Assembly: GCF_036320965.1 (NCBI RefSeq)
Contig: NC_092271.1
Location: 27,687,036-27,751,035, forward strand
DNA: 64,000 nt
DNA from: Panulirus ornatus
Taxonomy: Eukaryota > Arthropoda > Malacostraca > Decapoda > Palinuridae
Direction: 5' to 3'
Below, piece after piece: positions 20,367 through 32,196 of this stretch; the stretch's first letter is position 1, and the number at the start of each line of letters is the position of its first letter. Position numbers and translations under genes: made by a program. Under the pieces are notes generated by a model, which saw only the letters and a list, made by a program, of their open reading frames with translations, had not been told where the DNA came from and ran no database searches.

Positions 20367-23009
20367 GTGATTATTGGTGCATATGCACCTGGGCATGAGA
20401 AGAAAGATCATGAGAGGCAAGTGTTTTGGGAGCAGCTAAATGAGTGTGTTAGCGGTTTTGATGCACGAGACCGGGTTATAGTGATGGGTGATTTGAATGC
20501 AAAGGTGAGTAATGTGGCAGTTGAGGGAATAATTGGTATGCATGGGGTGTTCAGTGTTGTAAATGGAAATGGTGAAGAGCTTGTAGATTTATGTGCTGAA
20601 AAAGGACTGATGATTGGGAATACCTGGTTTAAAAAGCGAGATATACATAAGTATACTTATGTAAGTAGGAGAGATGGCCAGAGAGCGTTATTGGATTACG
20701 TGTTAATTGACAGGCGTGCGAAAGAGAGACTTTTGGATGTTAATGTGCTGAGAGGTGCAACTGGAGGGATGTCTGATCATTATCTTGTGGAGGCTAAGGT
20801 GAAGATTAGTATGGGTTTTCAGAAAAGAGGAGTGAATGTTGGGGTGAAGAAGGTGGTGAGAGTAAGTGAGCTTGGGAAGGAGACCTGTGTGGGGAAGTAC
20901 CAGGAGAGACTGTGTACAGAATGGAAAAAGGTGAGAACAATGGAAGTAAGGGGAGTCGGGGAGGAATGGGATGTATTTAGGGAATCAGTGATGGATTGCG
21001 CAAAAGATGCTTGTGGCATGAGAAGAGTGGGAGGTGGGCTGTTTAGAAAGGGTAGTGAGTGGTGGGATGAAGAAGTAAGAGTATTAGTGAAAGAGAAGAG
21101 AGAGGCATTTGGACGATTTTTGCAGGGAAAAAATGCAATTGAGTGGGAGAAGTATAAAAGAAAGAGACAGGAGGTCAAGAGAAAGGTGCAAGAGGTGAAA
21201 AAAAGGGCAAATGAGAGTTGGGGTGAGAGACTATCAGTAAATTTTAGGGAGAATAAAAAGATGTTCTGGAAGGAGGTAAATAGGGTACGTAAGACAAGGG
21301 AGCAAATGGGAACTTCAGTGAAGGGCGTAAATGGGGAGGTGATAACAAGTAGCGGTGATGTGAGAAGGAGATGGAATGAGTATTTTGAAGGTTTGTTGAA
21401 TGTGTCTGATGACAGAGTGGCAGATATAGGGTGTTTTGGTCGAGGTGGTGTGCAAAGTGAGAGGGTTAGGGAAAATGATTTGGTAAACAGAGAAGAGGTA
21501 GTAAAAGCTTTGCGGAAGATGAAAGCCGGCAAGGCAGCAGGTTTGGATGGTATTGCAGTGGAATTTATTAAGAAAGGGGGTGACTGTATTGTTGACTGGT
21601 TGGTAAGGTTATTTAATGTATGTATGACTCATGGTGAGGTGCCTGAGGATTGGCGGAATGCGTGCATAGTGCCATTGTACAAAGGCAAAGGGGATAAGAG
21701 TGAGTGCTCAAATTACAGAGGTATAAGTTTGTTGAGTATTCCTGGTAAATTATATGGGAGGGTATTGATTGAGAGGGTGAAGGCATGTACAGAGCATCAG
21801 ATTGGGGAAGAGCAGTGCGGTTTCAGAAGTGGTAGAGGATGTGTGGATCAGGTGTTTGCTTTGAAGAATGTATGTGAGAAATACTTAGAAAAGCAAATGG
21901 ATTTGTATGTAGCATTTATGGATCTGGAGAAGGCATATGATAGAGTTGATAGAGATGCTCTGTGGAAGGTATTAAGAATATATGGTGTGGGAGGCAAGTT
22001 GTTAGAAGCAGTGAAAAGTTTTTATCGAGGATGTAAGGCATGTGTACGTGTAGGAAGAGAGGAAAGTGATTGGTTCTCAGTGAATGTAGGTTTGCGGCAG
22101 GGGTGTGTGATGTCTCCATGGTTGTTTAATTTGTTTATGGATGGGGTTGTAAAGGAGGTAAATGCAAGAGTCCTGGAAAGAGGGGCAAGTATGAAGTCTG
22201 TTGGGGATGAGAGAGCTTGGGAAGTGAGTCAATTGTTGTTCGCTGATGATACAGCGCTGGTGGCTGATTCATGTGAGAAACTGCAGAAGCTGGTGACTGA
22301 GTTTGGTAAAGTGTGTGGAAGAAGAAAGTTGAGAGTAAATGTGAATAAGAGCAAGGTTATTAGGTACAGTAGGGGTGAGGGTCAAGTCAATTGGGAGGTG
22401 AGTTTGAATGGAGAAAAACTGGAGGAAGTGAAGTGTTTTAGATATCTGGGAGTGGATCTGTCAGCGGATGGAACCATGGAAGCGGAAGTGGATCATAGGG
22501 TGGGGGAGGGGGCGAAAATTTTGGGAGCCTTGAAAAATGTGTGGAAGTCGAGAACATTATCTCGGAAAGCAAAAATGGGTATGTTTGAGGGAATAGTGGT
22601 TCCAACAATGCTGTATGGTTGCGAGGCGTGGGCTATGGATAGAGATGTGCGCAGGAGGATGGATGTGCTGGAAATGAGATGTTTGAGGACAATGTGTGGT
22701 GTGAGGTGGTTTGATCGAGTAAGTAACGTAAGGGTAAGAGAGATGTGTGGAAATAAAAAGAGCGTGGTCGAGAGAGCAGAAGAGGGTGTTTTGAAATGGT
22801 TTGGGCACATGGAGAGAATGAGTGAGGAGAGATTGACCAAGAGGATATATGTGTCGGAGGTGGAGGGAACGAGGAGAAGAGGGAGACCAAATTGGAGGTG
22901 GAAAGATGGAGTGAAAAAGATTTTGTGTGATCGGGGCCTGAACATGCAGGAGGGTGAAAGGAGGGCAAGAAATAGAGTGAATTGGAGTCATGTGGTATAC
23001 AGGGGTTGA
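20367..23009 (+). CDS. LINE endonuclease (partial) + reverse transcriptase ORF
   Basis: An uninterrupted frame of about 880 residues. In order: the C-terminal part of the endonuclease with GDLNA (residues 42-46) and SDH (137-139); a basic, charged linker (about 150-370); the RT domain with NYRGISLLSIPGKLYG, motif A AFMDLEKAYDRVD (517-529), motif B LRQGCVMSPWLFNLFMDG (577-594) and motif C FADD (626-629); then a C-terminal domain with a 'WFGHMERM' and 'RGRPNWRW' pattern. No gag-like ORF or RNase H was seen. The true upstream coding part is inverted, so no proper start exists. The open frame implies recent insertion. The clade looks RTE-like; an RT phylogeny would settle it. Confidence 0.93.
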   Translation: MIIGAYAPGHEKKDHERQVFWEQLNECVSGFDARDRVIVMGDLNAKVSNVAVEGIIGMHGVFSVVNGNGEELVDLCAEKGLMIGNTWFKKRDIHKYTYVSRRDGQRALLDYVLIDRRAKERLLDVNVLRGATGGMSDHYLVEAKVKISMGFQKRGVNVGVKKVVRVSELGKETCVGKYQERLCTEWKKVRTMEVRGVGEEWDVFRESVMDCAKDACGMRRVGGGLFRKGSEWWDEEVRVLVKEKREAFGRFLQGKNAIEWEKYKRKRQEVKRKVQEVKKRANESWGERLSVNFRENKKMFWKEVNRVRKTREQMGTSVKGVNGEVITSSGDVRRRWNEYFEGLLNVSDDRVADIGCFGRGGVQSERVRENDLVNREEVVKALRKMKAGKAAGLDGIAVEFIKKGGDCIVDWLVRLFNVCMTHGEVPEDWRNACIVPLYKGKGDKSECSNYRGISLLSIPGKLYGRVLIERVKACTEHQIGEEQCGFRSGRGCVDQVFALKNVCEKYLEKQMDLYVAFMDLEKAYDRVDRDALWKVLRIYGVGGKLLEAVKSFYRGCKACVRVGREESDWFSVNVGLRQGCVMSPWLFNLFMDGVVKEVNARVLERGASMKSVGDERAWEVSQLLFADDTALVADSCEKLQKLVTEFGKVCGRRKLRVNVNKSKVIRYSRGEGQVNWEVSLNGEKLEEVKCFRYLGVDLSADGTMEAEVDHRVGEGAKILGALKNVWKSRTLSRKAKMGMFEGIVVPTMLYGCEAWAMDRDVRRRMDVLEMRCLRTMCGVRWFDRVSNVRVREMCGNKKSVVERAEEGVLKWFGHMERMSEERLTKRIYVSEVEGTRRRGRPNWRWKDGVKKILCDRGLNMQEGERRARNRVNWSHVVYRG

Positions 23010-23159
23010 CGTGCTGTCAGTGGATTGAAGCAAGGCATGTGAAGCGTCTGGGGTAAACCATGGAAAGCTGTGTAGGTATGTATATTTGCGTGTGTGGACG
23101 TGTGTATGTACATGTGTATGGGGGGGGGGGGGGTTGGGCCATTTCTTTCGTCTGTTTCC

Positions 23160-23196
23160 TTGCGCTACCTCGCAAACGCGGGAGACAGCGACAAAG

Positions 23197-23199
<3 letters not shown>
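23160..23199 (+). other. Conserved LINE 3' tail (putative RT recognition hairpin)
   Basis: 'GCTACCTCGCAAACGCGGG' followed by 'AGACAGCGACAAAGTAT' directly precedes the poly(A) tail. It is preserved at the end of every LINE copy in the window, and a related version ends the SINE. CGCT and AGCG at its ends, plus CTC/GAG and GC/GC inside, can pair. Its role in target-primed reverse transcription is inferred from other LINE/SINE pairs. Confidence 0.6.
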
Positions 23200-23243
<44 letters not shown>

Positions 23244-23319
23244 AACAAAAATTGTACTGCTGTATTCATCTAAAAAAAAAACAATAAATATGGCAAAAAT
23301 GTAATGGTTGGCAGCTCTG

Positions 23320-23600
23320 AGGATGGGGCCTGAACATGCTGGAGTTTGAGGCATACAAGGGATAGAGTGAATTGAAGCCACGTGCTTTATAGGAATGGCA
23401 TGCTGTTAGTGGGATGAACCAGGGCCTACAAAGTTTTGGGGAAACCATGGAAAGGTATTTGGGGCATGATTGTAGATGGGCTTTGGTTTTGGGGCATTTT
23501 ACATGAAAGCTATAGAGTGGATGCAAATAAATGAGACCATTTTTTTGTGTACACATGGTACTACCTTGCTAATGTGGGAAATGGCAAACATTTGTGAGGA
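23320..23600 (+). repeat. Old RTE-like LINE, second half (3' end)
   Basis: It resumes with 'gatggggcctgaacatg' as the continuation of 19404. It runs through the 3' UTR and ends with a diverged tail 'ctaccttgctaatgtgggaa'. The tail of this old copy is intermediate between the LINE and SINE tails. Confidence 0.7.
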
Positions 23601-23619
23601 AAACAAAAATATATTTTTC

Positions 23620-24060
23620 TTTTTCATACTTGACTGCCATTTCCCGAGTTAGCAAGGTAGCACCAGGAACAAAGGCCAGATCCAATTGGATCCATTCTCT
23701 AGCTGTCACATGTAATGCACCAAATCCACGACCAGGCTCCAGAGACCTTTCCAAGGTTTGCCCCAGATGCTTCATACTTGATCGCCATTTCTTGCATTAG
23801 TGAGGTAGTGTCAAGAAAAGCCACATTTGCTCATATCCATTCTCTAGCTTTCATGTGCAATGCACTGAAACCACATGTTCGCTATTTACGGCATTAACAT
23901 GATAGCAACCAAAAGAGATGACCAAGCCTTTAAGGAATTTATGCAATTGCTTCCTCTACCATAGCAAGTACCATAGCAAGGTAGCATCAAGAACAAATGA
24001 AAATTTTTCTGCATTTATGAGGTAGTGTCAGGTACTGACAAAGTAAAGGCCTCATTCGTT
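23620..24060 (-). repeat. Cluster of decayed LINE/SINE 3' tails
   Basis: Antisense tail motifs ('gccatttcccgagttagc' plus 'aaggtagc' and variants) occur near 23637, 23780 and, more decayed, near 23945-24035. The first two are followed by LINE 3'-UTR-like 'attctctagctgtcacatg'. They look like several short, old, 5'-truncated insertions in tandem. Confidence 0.55.
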
Positions 24061-27000
24061 CACATGGCTGTAAGTCTTACTATTATGAAGACTTACATTA
24101 AAAGCTATTAAGGTAAATATTGCTTTTACCTTGATGTATAATAATTCTCAAATGACAAAATGCATATAAGTAGGCAGAAAACCCATGATTAATCTGTGAG
24201 GTTGTCTACTGTATATCAGATTGTACTTGGATTTCACCAATTTTACCAACAAAATCAAAAAGCCCATTTCTCCATGTGAAGAGTTTAACAATAGCTTTAA
24301 ATGAATTAAATGATCATCTGCAAACAGTGGAATAAATTTGTTCTCATACAAAAAGACTATCAATAGCTTCTATGTGAATGGAGTTTGAAATAACTATCTT
24401 ACTGTTCATCATGGAATTCTCAGTTGGTTTTTAAACATGACCTTCATTCAGAATGTGTCAGACTAAATAGTTTATGAACAAAAATATGGCATCATGTAAT
24501 AAAGAATTAATAAATAAATATCCACAACATAACTAGATGAACCTATATGATTTGCAAAAGAAAATAAAAATAGCTATGATTACAGCAGATAAATGAAAAG
24601 CCTTTATAGCTCATAACTAACACAAACACTGTCTGTAGAATATATATGGTAAAGTCACTGAATAAAAACTTATGAATGTAAGCAATAAAAGGTCAAAATC
24701 AGAGTCAGCAAGATGTATAACTTGCAGAACGGGCAAATAAAAAATGAATAAATTGGTTAAACACTTAGTTCATGAGGAAAATATCCACTCCTGCATCAAG
24801 TCTGTAAAGTCAAGAATGTTAATAATAAAATTATTTATCTTTTCATATCTTACCCTACAATATGAATTGAACTATAAAAACCACCTGTGGCAAAGCAATA
24901 AAAATTAAGGTAAAGGAACAGCTAATAAAGAAAACAAAATAGGATTTAACATAAAGGTGGGAGTTAACCTGTGGTATAGACTTTCCAAATAGCTTACTTT
25001 CTGGGGAAGTCTATATAAACTTTCACAACCAAATCAACAGAATATTCATTAACTTTACATAGCAGAAAGATCATGAAAATTATTGGCAACTGTAATTACA
25101 TCCATTTAGTTAAGGATAAAGAATCAGATGTTTGTAAAACATTAACTTAAACTAGTCACTTACAGAAAGATGATGATACCATGTTCACAATCTAAAACAG
25201 CTCACCTGTCAAATGAAGTGAATAAAGATATAATGAACAGAAAACAGTTTATAGCTGTTGATTTATTCTAATTACTGTTGAGCAATTCTTAAACCTAAAT
25301 TTTCTAACATTTGTGTACATCCATAACTATCAACTTTCACCCAAATACAAGGTTAACTAAGGTAATAACAAATAGTTTTTTCTTTAAGGTGAAAAGTTTT
25401 TAAGTATCTTTGATTTCTATGGGTATGAGAAGTTATTTTTTACTGCTTAAAATTTTTCTTCTCAGAAAACATTATTCTGAGATAAAAAAAAATACAATTA
25501 ATTTTTATTCTTGCTTTTACTTCTGTCATGAACAGGTGTAAACAAACTTTTCATGAAAATGAGCACAGTTGGAAAATAACTTAGGAATACTTATTTGTTC
25601 ACAGTTAACATTTACCTAAACTGAAAAAGCAACTGTAAAGGCACCAGCATCACTGTGTTTATGAAAATTGGCAGCTCCGGAGCTGCTTCAAGAATAAGAC
25701 CACCCTATTCTTCATGACCTGCATTATTTCAACAAATTTAAATAATAAAGCACCAACAAGATGTTTACTCTGAGGATGAAAAGTATGACTGGATTAAATG
25801 AATGATAATGGAATATCTGAGACTTATGTGAGCAATATTCAATAATGCCCATGGTGAGCTATTTTGCATTTATGTATTATATATTTTTAAGGCACCAGCA
25901 GAAACTCTAGAATGGTTAAACTTAGTAGCACTTTATTAACAGTAACATGTCAGTGGCATTGATGTCTACTTAAGAACAATGCACTCCCCAAATATATTTA
26001 CCACATTTAACAAAGTAGAAAATTATTTCCACTTCAGTTCACAAAGACCCAGCAAAAAGCAACATCATTCACCTAAGGTTCTTAGAATTGGGAATGCAAG
26101 ATAATACCATTTTATCTTGAAATACATTTTGTGAATGAAACTAATTTAACTAAACAGGGTCTATCTTTCTAATTTCCAGTAAAGTAGCAGTTTACCATGT
26201 AAAAATGTGAAAAAAGTGCATCCAACTTGACACTAAAAAAACAAACAACTCTGTATGTTGTCATTTACTATTATAGCTCTCAATGCCATAGCTGCTTTGA
26301 TCAAACTGGGTTCTTTAAAATCTATTTTTCTAATTACTAATTTTTACAGGAAACATTTTAATCATGCCAACATTTATCATACTGATATTATGAACTGTAA
26401 GACAGGAGAGGTAGCAACCTCGTGAACTTTTCTTTCCTTGATAAAATATTCATAGGGCATTTGGGTTCACACCAACTCCACTCTGGACATTGCGAAATCA
26501 CTTCACTTTGCCTTCACGTTTAAAGCCTGGCCTTAAATTTTTTTTAAGTAGACTTCAATGCCACTCTTTCAAAATATGGTAATGCAAAAAGTAGGATTTT
26601 CTAAGAACTTACTTTGGTAAATATCACCCTTCAGCAACAATCACATCCCTTATTTTTCTTATTCTCAAATTATAAATGAAATATTCATTAAGTAACAGTT
26701 AACTCTATGGAAGAACACTGTATTGTATTGTAAGCACTGAAACAAGTTCTATCACAGATATGCAGTCTAAGGCACCAAACCAACACTTTCCCATTAGATA
26801 TCATTATAATCATGGCAATTAGTCACTTGAAGCCTCTGCTACGAACATTCATTAAAAAAATAATACAAGTACAATAGTTTATCCAACTTGTTATGCTCTG
26901 TACTTTACTTTTAATATCTTTTTAATATTCAGATTTTAAAACTACTGTCTGTTCAATTATTGGCCATGTACTAAATTCCAGGAAAATGAGGATAACAATA

Positions 27001-27412
27001 TAGACTACAGTGTTGGGCCGACTTATTGAGAACTGATGCAAAAAAATAGCCTGAACTTTGATTAACAAGTCAAACAGTTAAAATATTATGTGCACACCTT
27101 ACACATGCAGTATTTCATACTTGTTTACGTTGCAGTGCTGCTTCTACCTATGTATCATCTACTGAAGAAAGCTAATTTTTGGTGATTTTATGGTAACACT
27201 GTAACTAACTGTAACACTTTTTGAGTCCGTCTCAAAAGATATTAAATGAGTACTTTTACGAAAGTGTTATGAAGAATAGTGTCAAGCATATACAATAACA
27301 CTCAACGAATGACTGAACTGATGTACATCATTACTTATGGCAGTGAATGCAAAACTATTTACAAAAATGGAGAAATACGTCATAATTACAAACTTAAAAA
27401 CTAAAACTGGCA
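24061..27412. other. Gene-free stretch; includes 3' UTR of the zinc-finger gene
   Basis: AT-rich DNA downstream (on the - strand) of the zinc-finger stop codon at 27415-27413. Several TTTATT sequences (AATAAA on the - strand), such as the one near 25933, could be polyadenylation signals, but none can be chosen. No other gene was seen. Confidence 0.5.
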
Positions 27413-27875
27413 CTAATTGAAATTTATGGTTATTGTTTGCATATGTTTGTTTGGTGAATTAACTGTTTTTCGTGTAACTGGTGCATACAAAGCAGTGAAC
27501 TGATTCATGTTGAGATCACTGGCCAATGATGAGGTGGTTGATGATGATGATGGGGTCATGGATGGGATAACTGATGGGGTTGTCGTTCCCAAGATGGATG
27601 TTGTACTAGCTAGGAGGGATGGTGTGGGTGGGATAGTTGATAATGGTGAAGCAGAAGAAGCTAAAGATATGAGAGAGGAGACTGGGGCAAGGGATGGGGA
27701 GGAGGTAGATGAGGGAGGAGAGGATGAAGGGGCTGGGATATCTATATCCTCATCTTCTTTGTAATCACGGTCATCCAAGTCTTTGTCAAAGTCTCCAGTG
27801 CCATCTAAGCCTTTTTCACCATGTTTGTGGTGGACATTTTCAATGTGACCTTTAAGGTGCTCCTTCTGTGTAAAT
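27413..27875 (-). CDS. C2H2 zinc-finger protein, terminal exon
   Basis: After acceptor 'tttcctttccag' (- strand) the exon completes finger 3: FTQKEHLKGHIENVHH gives the two zinc-binding His. An acidic stretch follows (DFDKDLDDRDYKEDEDIDI), then a long low-complexity Ser/Thr/Pro tail with a late 'MNQFTALYAPVTRK', and stop TAG at 27415-27413. One base ('a') completes the Arg codon split with the exon at 32197. The unstructured tail is common in insect and crustacean BTB-zinc-finger transcription factors. A nuclear DNA-binding role follows from the fingers. The open frame upstream of 27875 is intron read-through. Confidence 0.9.
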
Positions 27876-28019
27876 CTGGAAAGGAAAAAGAAATATATTA
27901 GCTGACAGTAGGACTGTAAAATGCCCTCATGGTTTTTAAACAGAAAAGTTTCGTATATGAAAATATGCAAACTATTATCAATATTATCATTATTAATATT
28001 ATCATAATCATTATTATTA

Positions 28020-28312
28020 TCATTATTGATCACCATTTCCTGCATCAGCAACACAGCACCAGGAAACAAATGAAGAAAGGCCCATTCACTTTTATACACA
28101 CATATATTCACACACACACATACATATACACAGACATATACATATATACACATGTACATATCCATACTTGCTTGCCTTCATCCATTCCTGGTCCCCCCAC
28201 CCCAAAGGAAACAGCATCGCCATCCCCCATATAAGTGAGACAGCGCTAGAAAAAATAGACAAAAAAGGCCACATTTGTTCACACTAGTTGTCATGTGTTA
28301 TGCATCAAAACT
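28020..28312 (-). repeat. Decayed LINE 3' UTR and tail
   Basis: It carries an antisense tail ('caccatttcctgcatcagca'), a TA/CA-rich middle ('acatatacacagacatat') and the upstream 'gtgagacagcgctag' block. These are in the order seen in long-UTR LINE copies on the - strand, with much substitution. Confidence 0.65.
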
Positions 28313-29379
28313 TTTGTTATAAGATTTATGCACCAGGTGCCATTAATGAGGTTTAATCATTGTTCTACAATGATACATTTTCTTACAGAGATACCATTAC
28401 ATAAAACCAATTCAATATTTACAGCAGAGAGAGCAAAAAGAAACACTCATACTACTGATGACTTACTTATGTGAATCATCTTTAGTCACAAAAACTACAG
28501 GTGATACAATTCCTGTATATATATGAAAGAAGAGACACATTAGCACACCTGTTAGATATTTATTGGGATAGGGAACACATTCTTTTCACAGAGACAATTT
28601 GAACTGTGCACATGGTATCACTGGAGAAGATAATCTTAACATTACATGAGATGTCCATAAGTGATTTCATACTGAGCAATATGTCTTTTCTGAAGACAAA
28701 GAAGCAAAACCTACACATGATTAACTTCAATTATTCTTCCCAATTCCCAGAAAATGGTCATAACATTCATATACTTCAAATATAATTGAAAATTAAAGTA
28801 AATCTTGGCTGCTGTGGGAAGTTATGTGATTTCATTTTAGGTTCTGTTGATTTCATAGCGTTTCACCTACTTTTATAGCCCATATTTTACCTAACCTACA
28901 TAGCCATCCCCAATTATCGCCTTATACAATGAGCAACAAACTGTAGGTTTATTAATGTTGATGTATGAACACTTCCAAGAACAGAGAACCTATGAAAATC
29001 TAACTTCCCATAGTGATGGATGATTCAATTCTTAAAATCAAAAGAATCTGAAAATCTCATCTAAAATTTACTTTAATTTTCATTGTTATAGTCAATATAT
29101 ACCAATGTAAACAATGTCTGCTTATCCTACCACTGAGGACCAGAGAGAAAGAGGAGTTAGGGGTTCATCATCTATGCTATTTGACTTAGGCCACAAGTTG
29201 GTAAAAAAAAAAGGTCTTATTCCTTCCCCTAACAAGCAAAAGAACAAAACAGAATCTGAAAAACACATATATAGAATAACCAAAGCTAGAGGGAAGGCAG
29301 AGAAAGGTAAGTGGAAGATTGGATGTGATCTTAAGTAACATTTACGAAATAGCAGAAACCTGGCATAGAGTGAAGAATT

Positions 29380-31465
29380 ATCGATGTTTCTGTAAATGAG
29401 GAAATGTAGGTTTATGGATGAAGGTGGTGAAAGTAAGTGAGTATGGAAGAGAAACTTGTGTGATGAAATATCTGGAGACACTAAGTGTAAAGTGGCAGAG
29501 GGTGAGAGTAAACAAAGTTAAGGGAGTGGGTGAGGAATGGGAGGTATTTAAGGAAGCTGTGCTGGAATGTGCAAGAGAAGTGTGTGGCATGTAGGAGGTG
29601 GAAAGTGGACAGGTGAGAAAAGGTAGTGAGAGGCGGGATGACAAATTAAAGCTGCTAATGAAAGAGAAAAGGGAGGTGTATGGGTGGTTCTTAATGGGAA
29701 AGTGTGACTGAGAGTTGTACAAGAGGAAGAGGTAGGTCAAGAGGAGAGTGCAGGGGCTGAAAAAGAGGGCAAATGAGAATTAGGGCGAAAGAGTTGCAGC
29801 AAACTTCAGGGAGAAAAAGAAAATATTTTACAAGAAAAACTAACAAACAAATGGGAATGTTGCTGAAGGCAGCAAATGAAAAAGTGGTAACAAGCAGTGA
29901 TGAGGAAAAAAGACAGTGAGTATTGAATGTGTTTGATCGCAGGATGAAATATGTACGGTGTTTGGGTTGGGAAGGTATGCAAAATGAGCGAGTCATGGCA
30001 AGTGGTTTGGTGAAAAGAGATGTCATGGTAAAAGCCTTGTGTACGATGAGATGTGGATGAGGGATGAGGTAGGGAAGGTGCTGACAGTGTTGTTGATTGG
30101 TTAGCTCGGTTTATCAATGTATGTAAGGATCAAGATGAGATGCATGAGAATTGGCAGAATGCATGTATAATGACACAATTTAAAGGCAAAGTGGTAAAGG
30201 TGAGCATCTGAATTATAGGTAAAAGTCTGTGGGAGTATCTGGTAAGCTGTATGGAAAAGTGGTGATTGAGAGGGTGGTGGCATTCACAAAGCATCAGACT
30301 GGGGAGGAAAAATGTTGTTTCACAAGTGGTAGAGGAGGTGTGGATAAGGTGTTTGAAGAATGATTATGAGAAATGGAGAAACAAATGGATTTGCATGTGG
30401 CATTTATGAATCTGTGGAAGAAATGACAGGGTTGATAAAGATGCTTTATGGAAAGTATGTCAATTATATGGTGTGGAAGGATATCTATTATAGGCAATAG
30501 TGTTTTTATCAAGAGAACAAAGCATGTGTGCATATAGGCAGAGAGGAGGGTGAAAGGTTCCAGGTGAAGGTGGGTCTGCAGTAGGGCTGTGTGGTGTCAT
30601 CATGGCTGATAATTCATTTCCTGATGGGCTGGTGGGGTAGGTAAATGCAAGGGCATTGGAGAGAGAGGAAGACCTAGGAAGTGGGTGAGTTGTTGTTTGC
30701 TGATGATGTGAAAATGATGGCAGATTCAAGGGAAGGAGACAGAAGACAATGTCTGAGTTTGAGAAACTGTGTGAAAGGAAAAAGTTGAGATTATGTGAAT
30801 AAAAGCTAGGGTATTCAGTTTAGCTGTGCAAAGAAAGAGGTTAGCTGTGGTGTGAGTTTTAATGGAGAAAATGGTGTGGTATATACCTGGGAATGGACAC
30901 AGCAGCAAACAGAACATGGAAGCTGAAGCGAGTCATAGGGTGGGTGAGGGTGTAAAGGTTCTGGAAGCATTGAGGAATATATGGAGAGAAATCACTATCT
31001 GGGTAAAAATATATATGTTTGAAGGTACAGTAGTCCAAGCAATGATATATGGATGCAACACATGGTCTGTAGATGAGAATGTATGGAAGAGGATGAATGT
31101 GTTAGAAATTAAATGTTTGAGGACCATATGGGATGAAAGTAGGGTCGACCAAATAAATATAAATAGGGTAAGAGAGAGAGGTGTGGTAACAAGAAGAATA
31201 TGGTTGAGAAAGCCGAACATGTGGTGAAATATCCTATACAAAGGAGAAAATGTGTGAGAAGTTGATAAAGAGGAGAGGACAAGAAGAATCAGAGATCGAA
31301 GGATGGAGTGAATAAGAATTTGAGTACTTGAGGCCTGACCATGCAGGAGGGTGAAAGGGGTGCAGGGGATGCAGTGAACTGGAGCAATGAGGTATAAAAG
31401 GGGCAACGTGTTGTCAGTGGAATGGACCAGTTCCTGGGCACTACAATGCTGACACAGGAAACCAC
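29380..31465 (+). repeat. Decayed RTE-like LINE, linker through 3' end
   Basis: It follows the intact LINE from the linker ('KVVRVSELGKETCV' equivalent near 29425) through the RT and C-terminal regions to 'RARNRVNWSHVVYRG'-like sequence near 31370. There are scattered indels and no frame longer than about 120 codons. It lies antisense within a zinc-finger intron. Confidence 0.75.
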
Positions 31466-32196
31466 GAACAAGAGTAAATGAAAAAGAAAGGTGACATTTC
31501 AGAGCTGATAGTGTAACATCAAATGACGTATTTTGTAGTTCAAGGGTTAATATACTGCAGGCTAATTCACTAGATGATACTTTTTTAAAGATAATTTAAA
31601 TTCTATCATTCTTACTCAATAAAAATCCATTTATATTTGCCACACAATGATCACTTGGATTATGAGAACACCACCTGATTTAAAAAACAAAGTCAATACC
31701 CATTAGGTGTATGACAAAAAGGAATGCGATTATCATTACACTCATTTAAGTTACATCATTTGAGAAAATCTAAGAATCTAAAACCAATTTCGCTCATTTA
31801 GTGAATAATTCGTCTCATAATTTTGCAAAAATATCTCATGAATATTTTCATCTGCAGTGAATAATGCACTTTATATAGATGCCAGTTTGATAATATAATT
31901 AGTTCTATTACATATATAAAGTTCATGCATAATTCAGCTTAGAACATGTCTAAATTAATCTATTCATTCATCAAATATAATAAAACAACAGCTTGATAAA
32001 AAATTAATAACATTATACAATAATGTCAACTTTGTATCAAGGAACAACCACCATCATGAGCAATTGCCTGGAAAGATAAAGAAATTTTAATGACTTCTAA
32101 ATTTATATTCAGTTCAAACCTTGCTGAGTTCTAAATATGGCAACAGAATAAGACTGATAGCCTTAGAGACTGCTACAGATTATGATAGGTACTTAC

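Larger units (their letters stand above)
20124..23253 (+). mobile_element. Young RTE-like LINE with 5' inversion, poly(A) tail and 13-bp TSD
   Basis: ACCAACAAAAATT flanks the insertion at 20124-20136 and 23241-23253. From left to right there is an inverted 5' segment (about 20134-20366, antisense), then a sense segment (20367 to 23200), then about 40 A. The inverted segment encodes, on the - strand, the upstream endonuclease part ending 'ECKKVNSRLI'. The sense part starts at 'VIIGAYAPG'. About 33 bp of the contiguous sequence in the copy at 12133 is missing at the junction. This is the classic twin-priming structure. The left junction has ATT microhomology with the TSD. It belongs to the short-3'UTR subfamily. 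Confidence 0.95.
19405..23319. mobile_element. TIR DNA transposon (non-autonomous), carrying a nested LINE
   Basis: CAGAGCTGCCAACCAT at 19405-19420 is repeated as its exact reverse complement at 23304-23319. The flanks on both sides are one old LINE that reads on across the insertion. Without the nested LINE the element is about 0.8 kb, with no transposase frame. Any target-site duplication is very short (possibly 'agg'). The superfamily is not assigned from these ends alone. Confidence 0.75.
27876..32196 (-). other. Intron of the zinc-finger gene, filled with old LINE copies
   Basis: GT (gtaagt) at 32196 and AG at 27876-27877 bound a 4.3-kb intron. It holds an antisense LINE 3' UTR (28020-28312), a decayed full-length-like LINE (29380-31465) and otherwise AT-rich DNA. 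Confidence 0.85.

Noticed and set aside
20819..21532. Long - strand open frames opposite the LINE (for example 237 codons here and at 12676-13389)
   Set aside because: They mirror the LINE ORF on the other strand, recur in every copy, and have a low-complexity Ser/Thr/Phe composition typical of antisense shadows.
27507..27764. 85-codon + strand frame
   Set aside because: It lies antisense within the zinc-finger terminal exon and reflects that exon's codon pattern.
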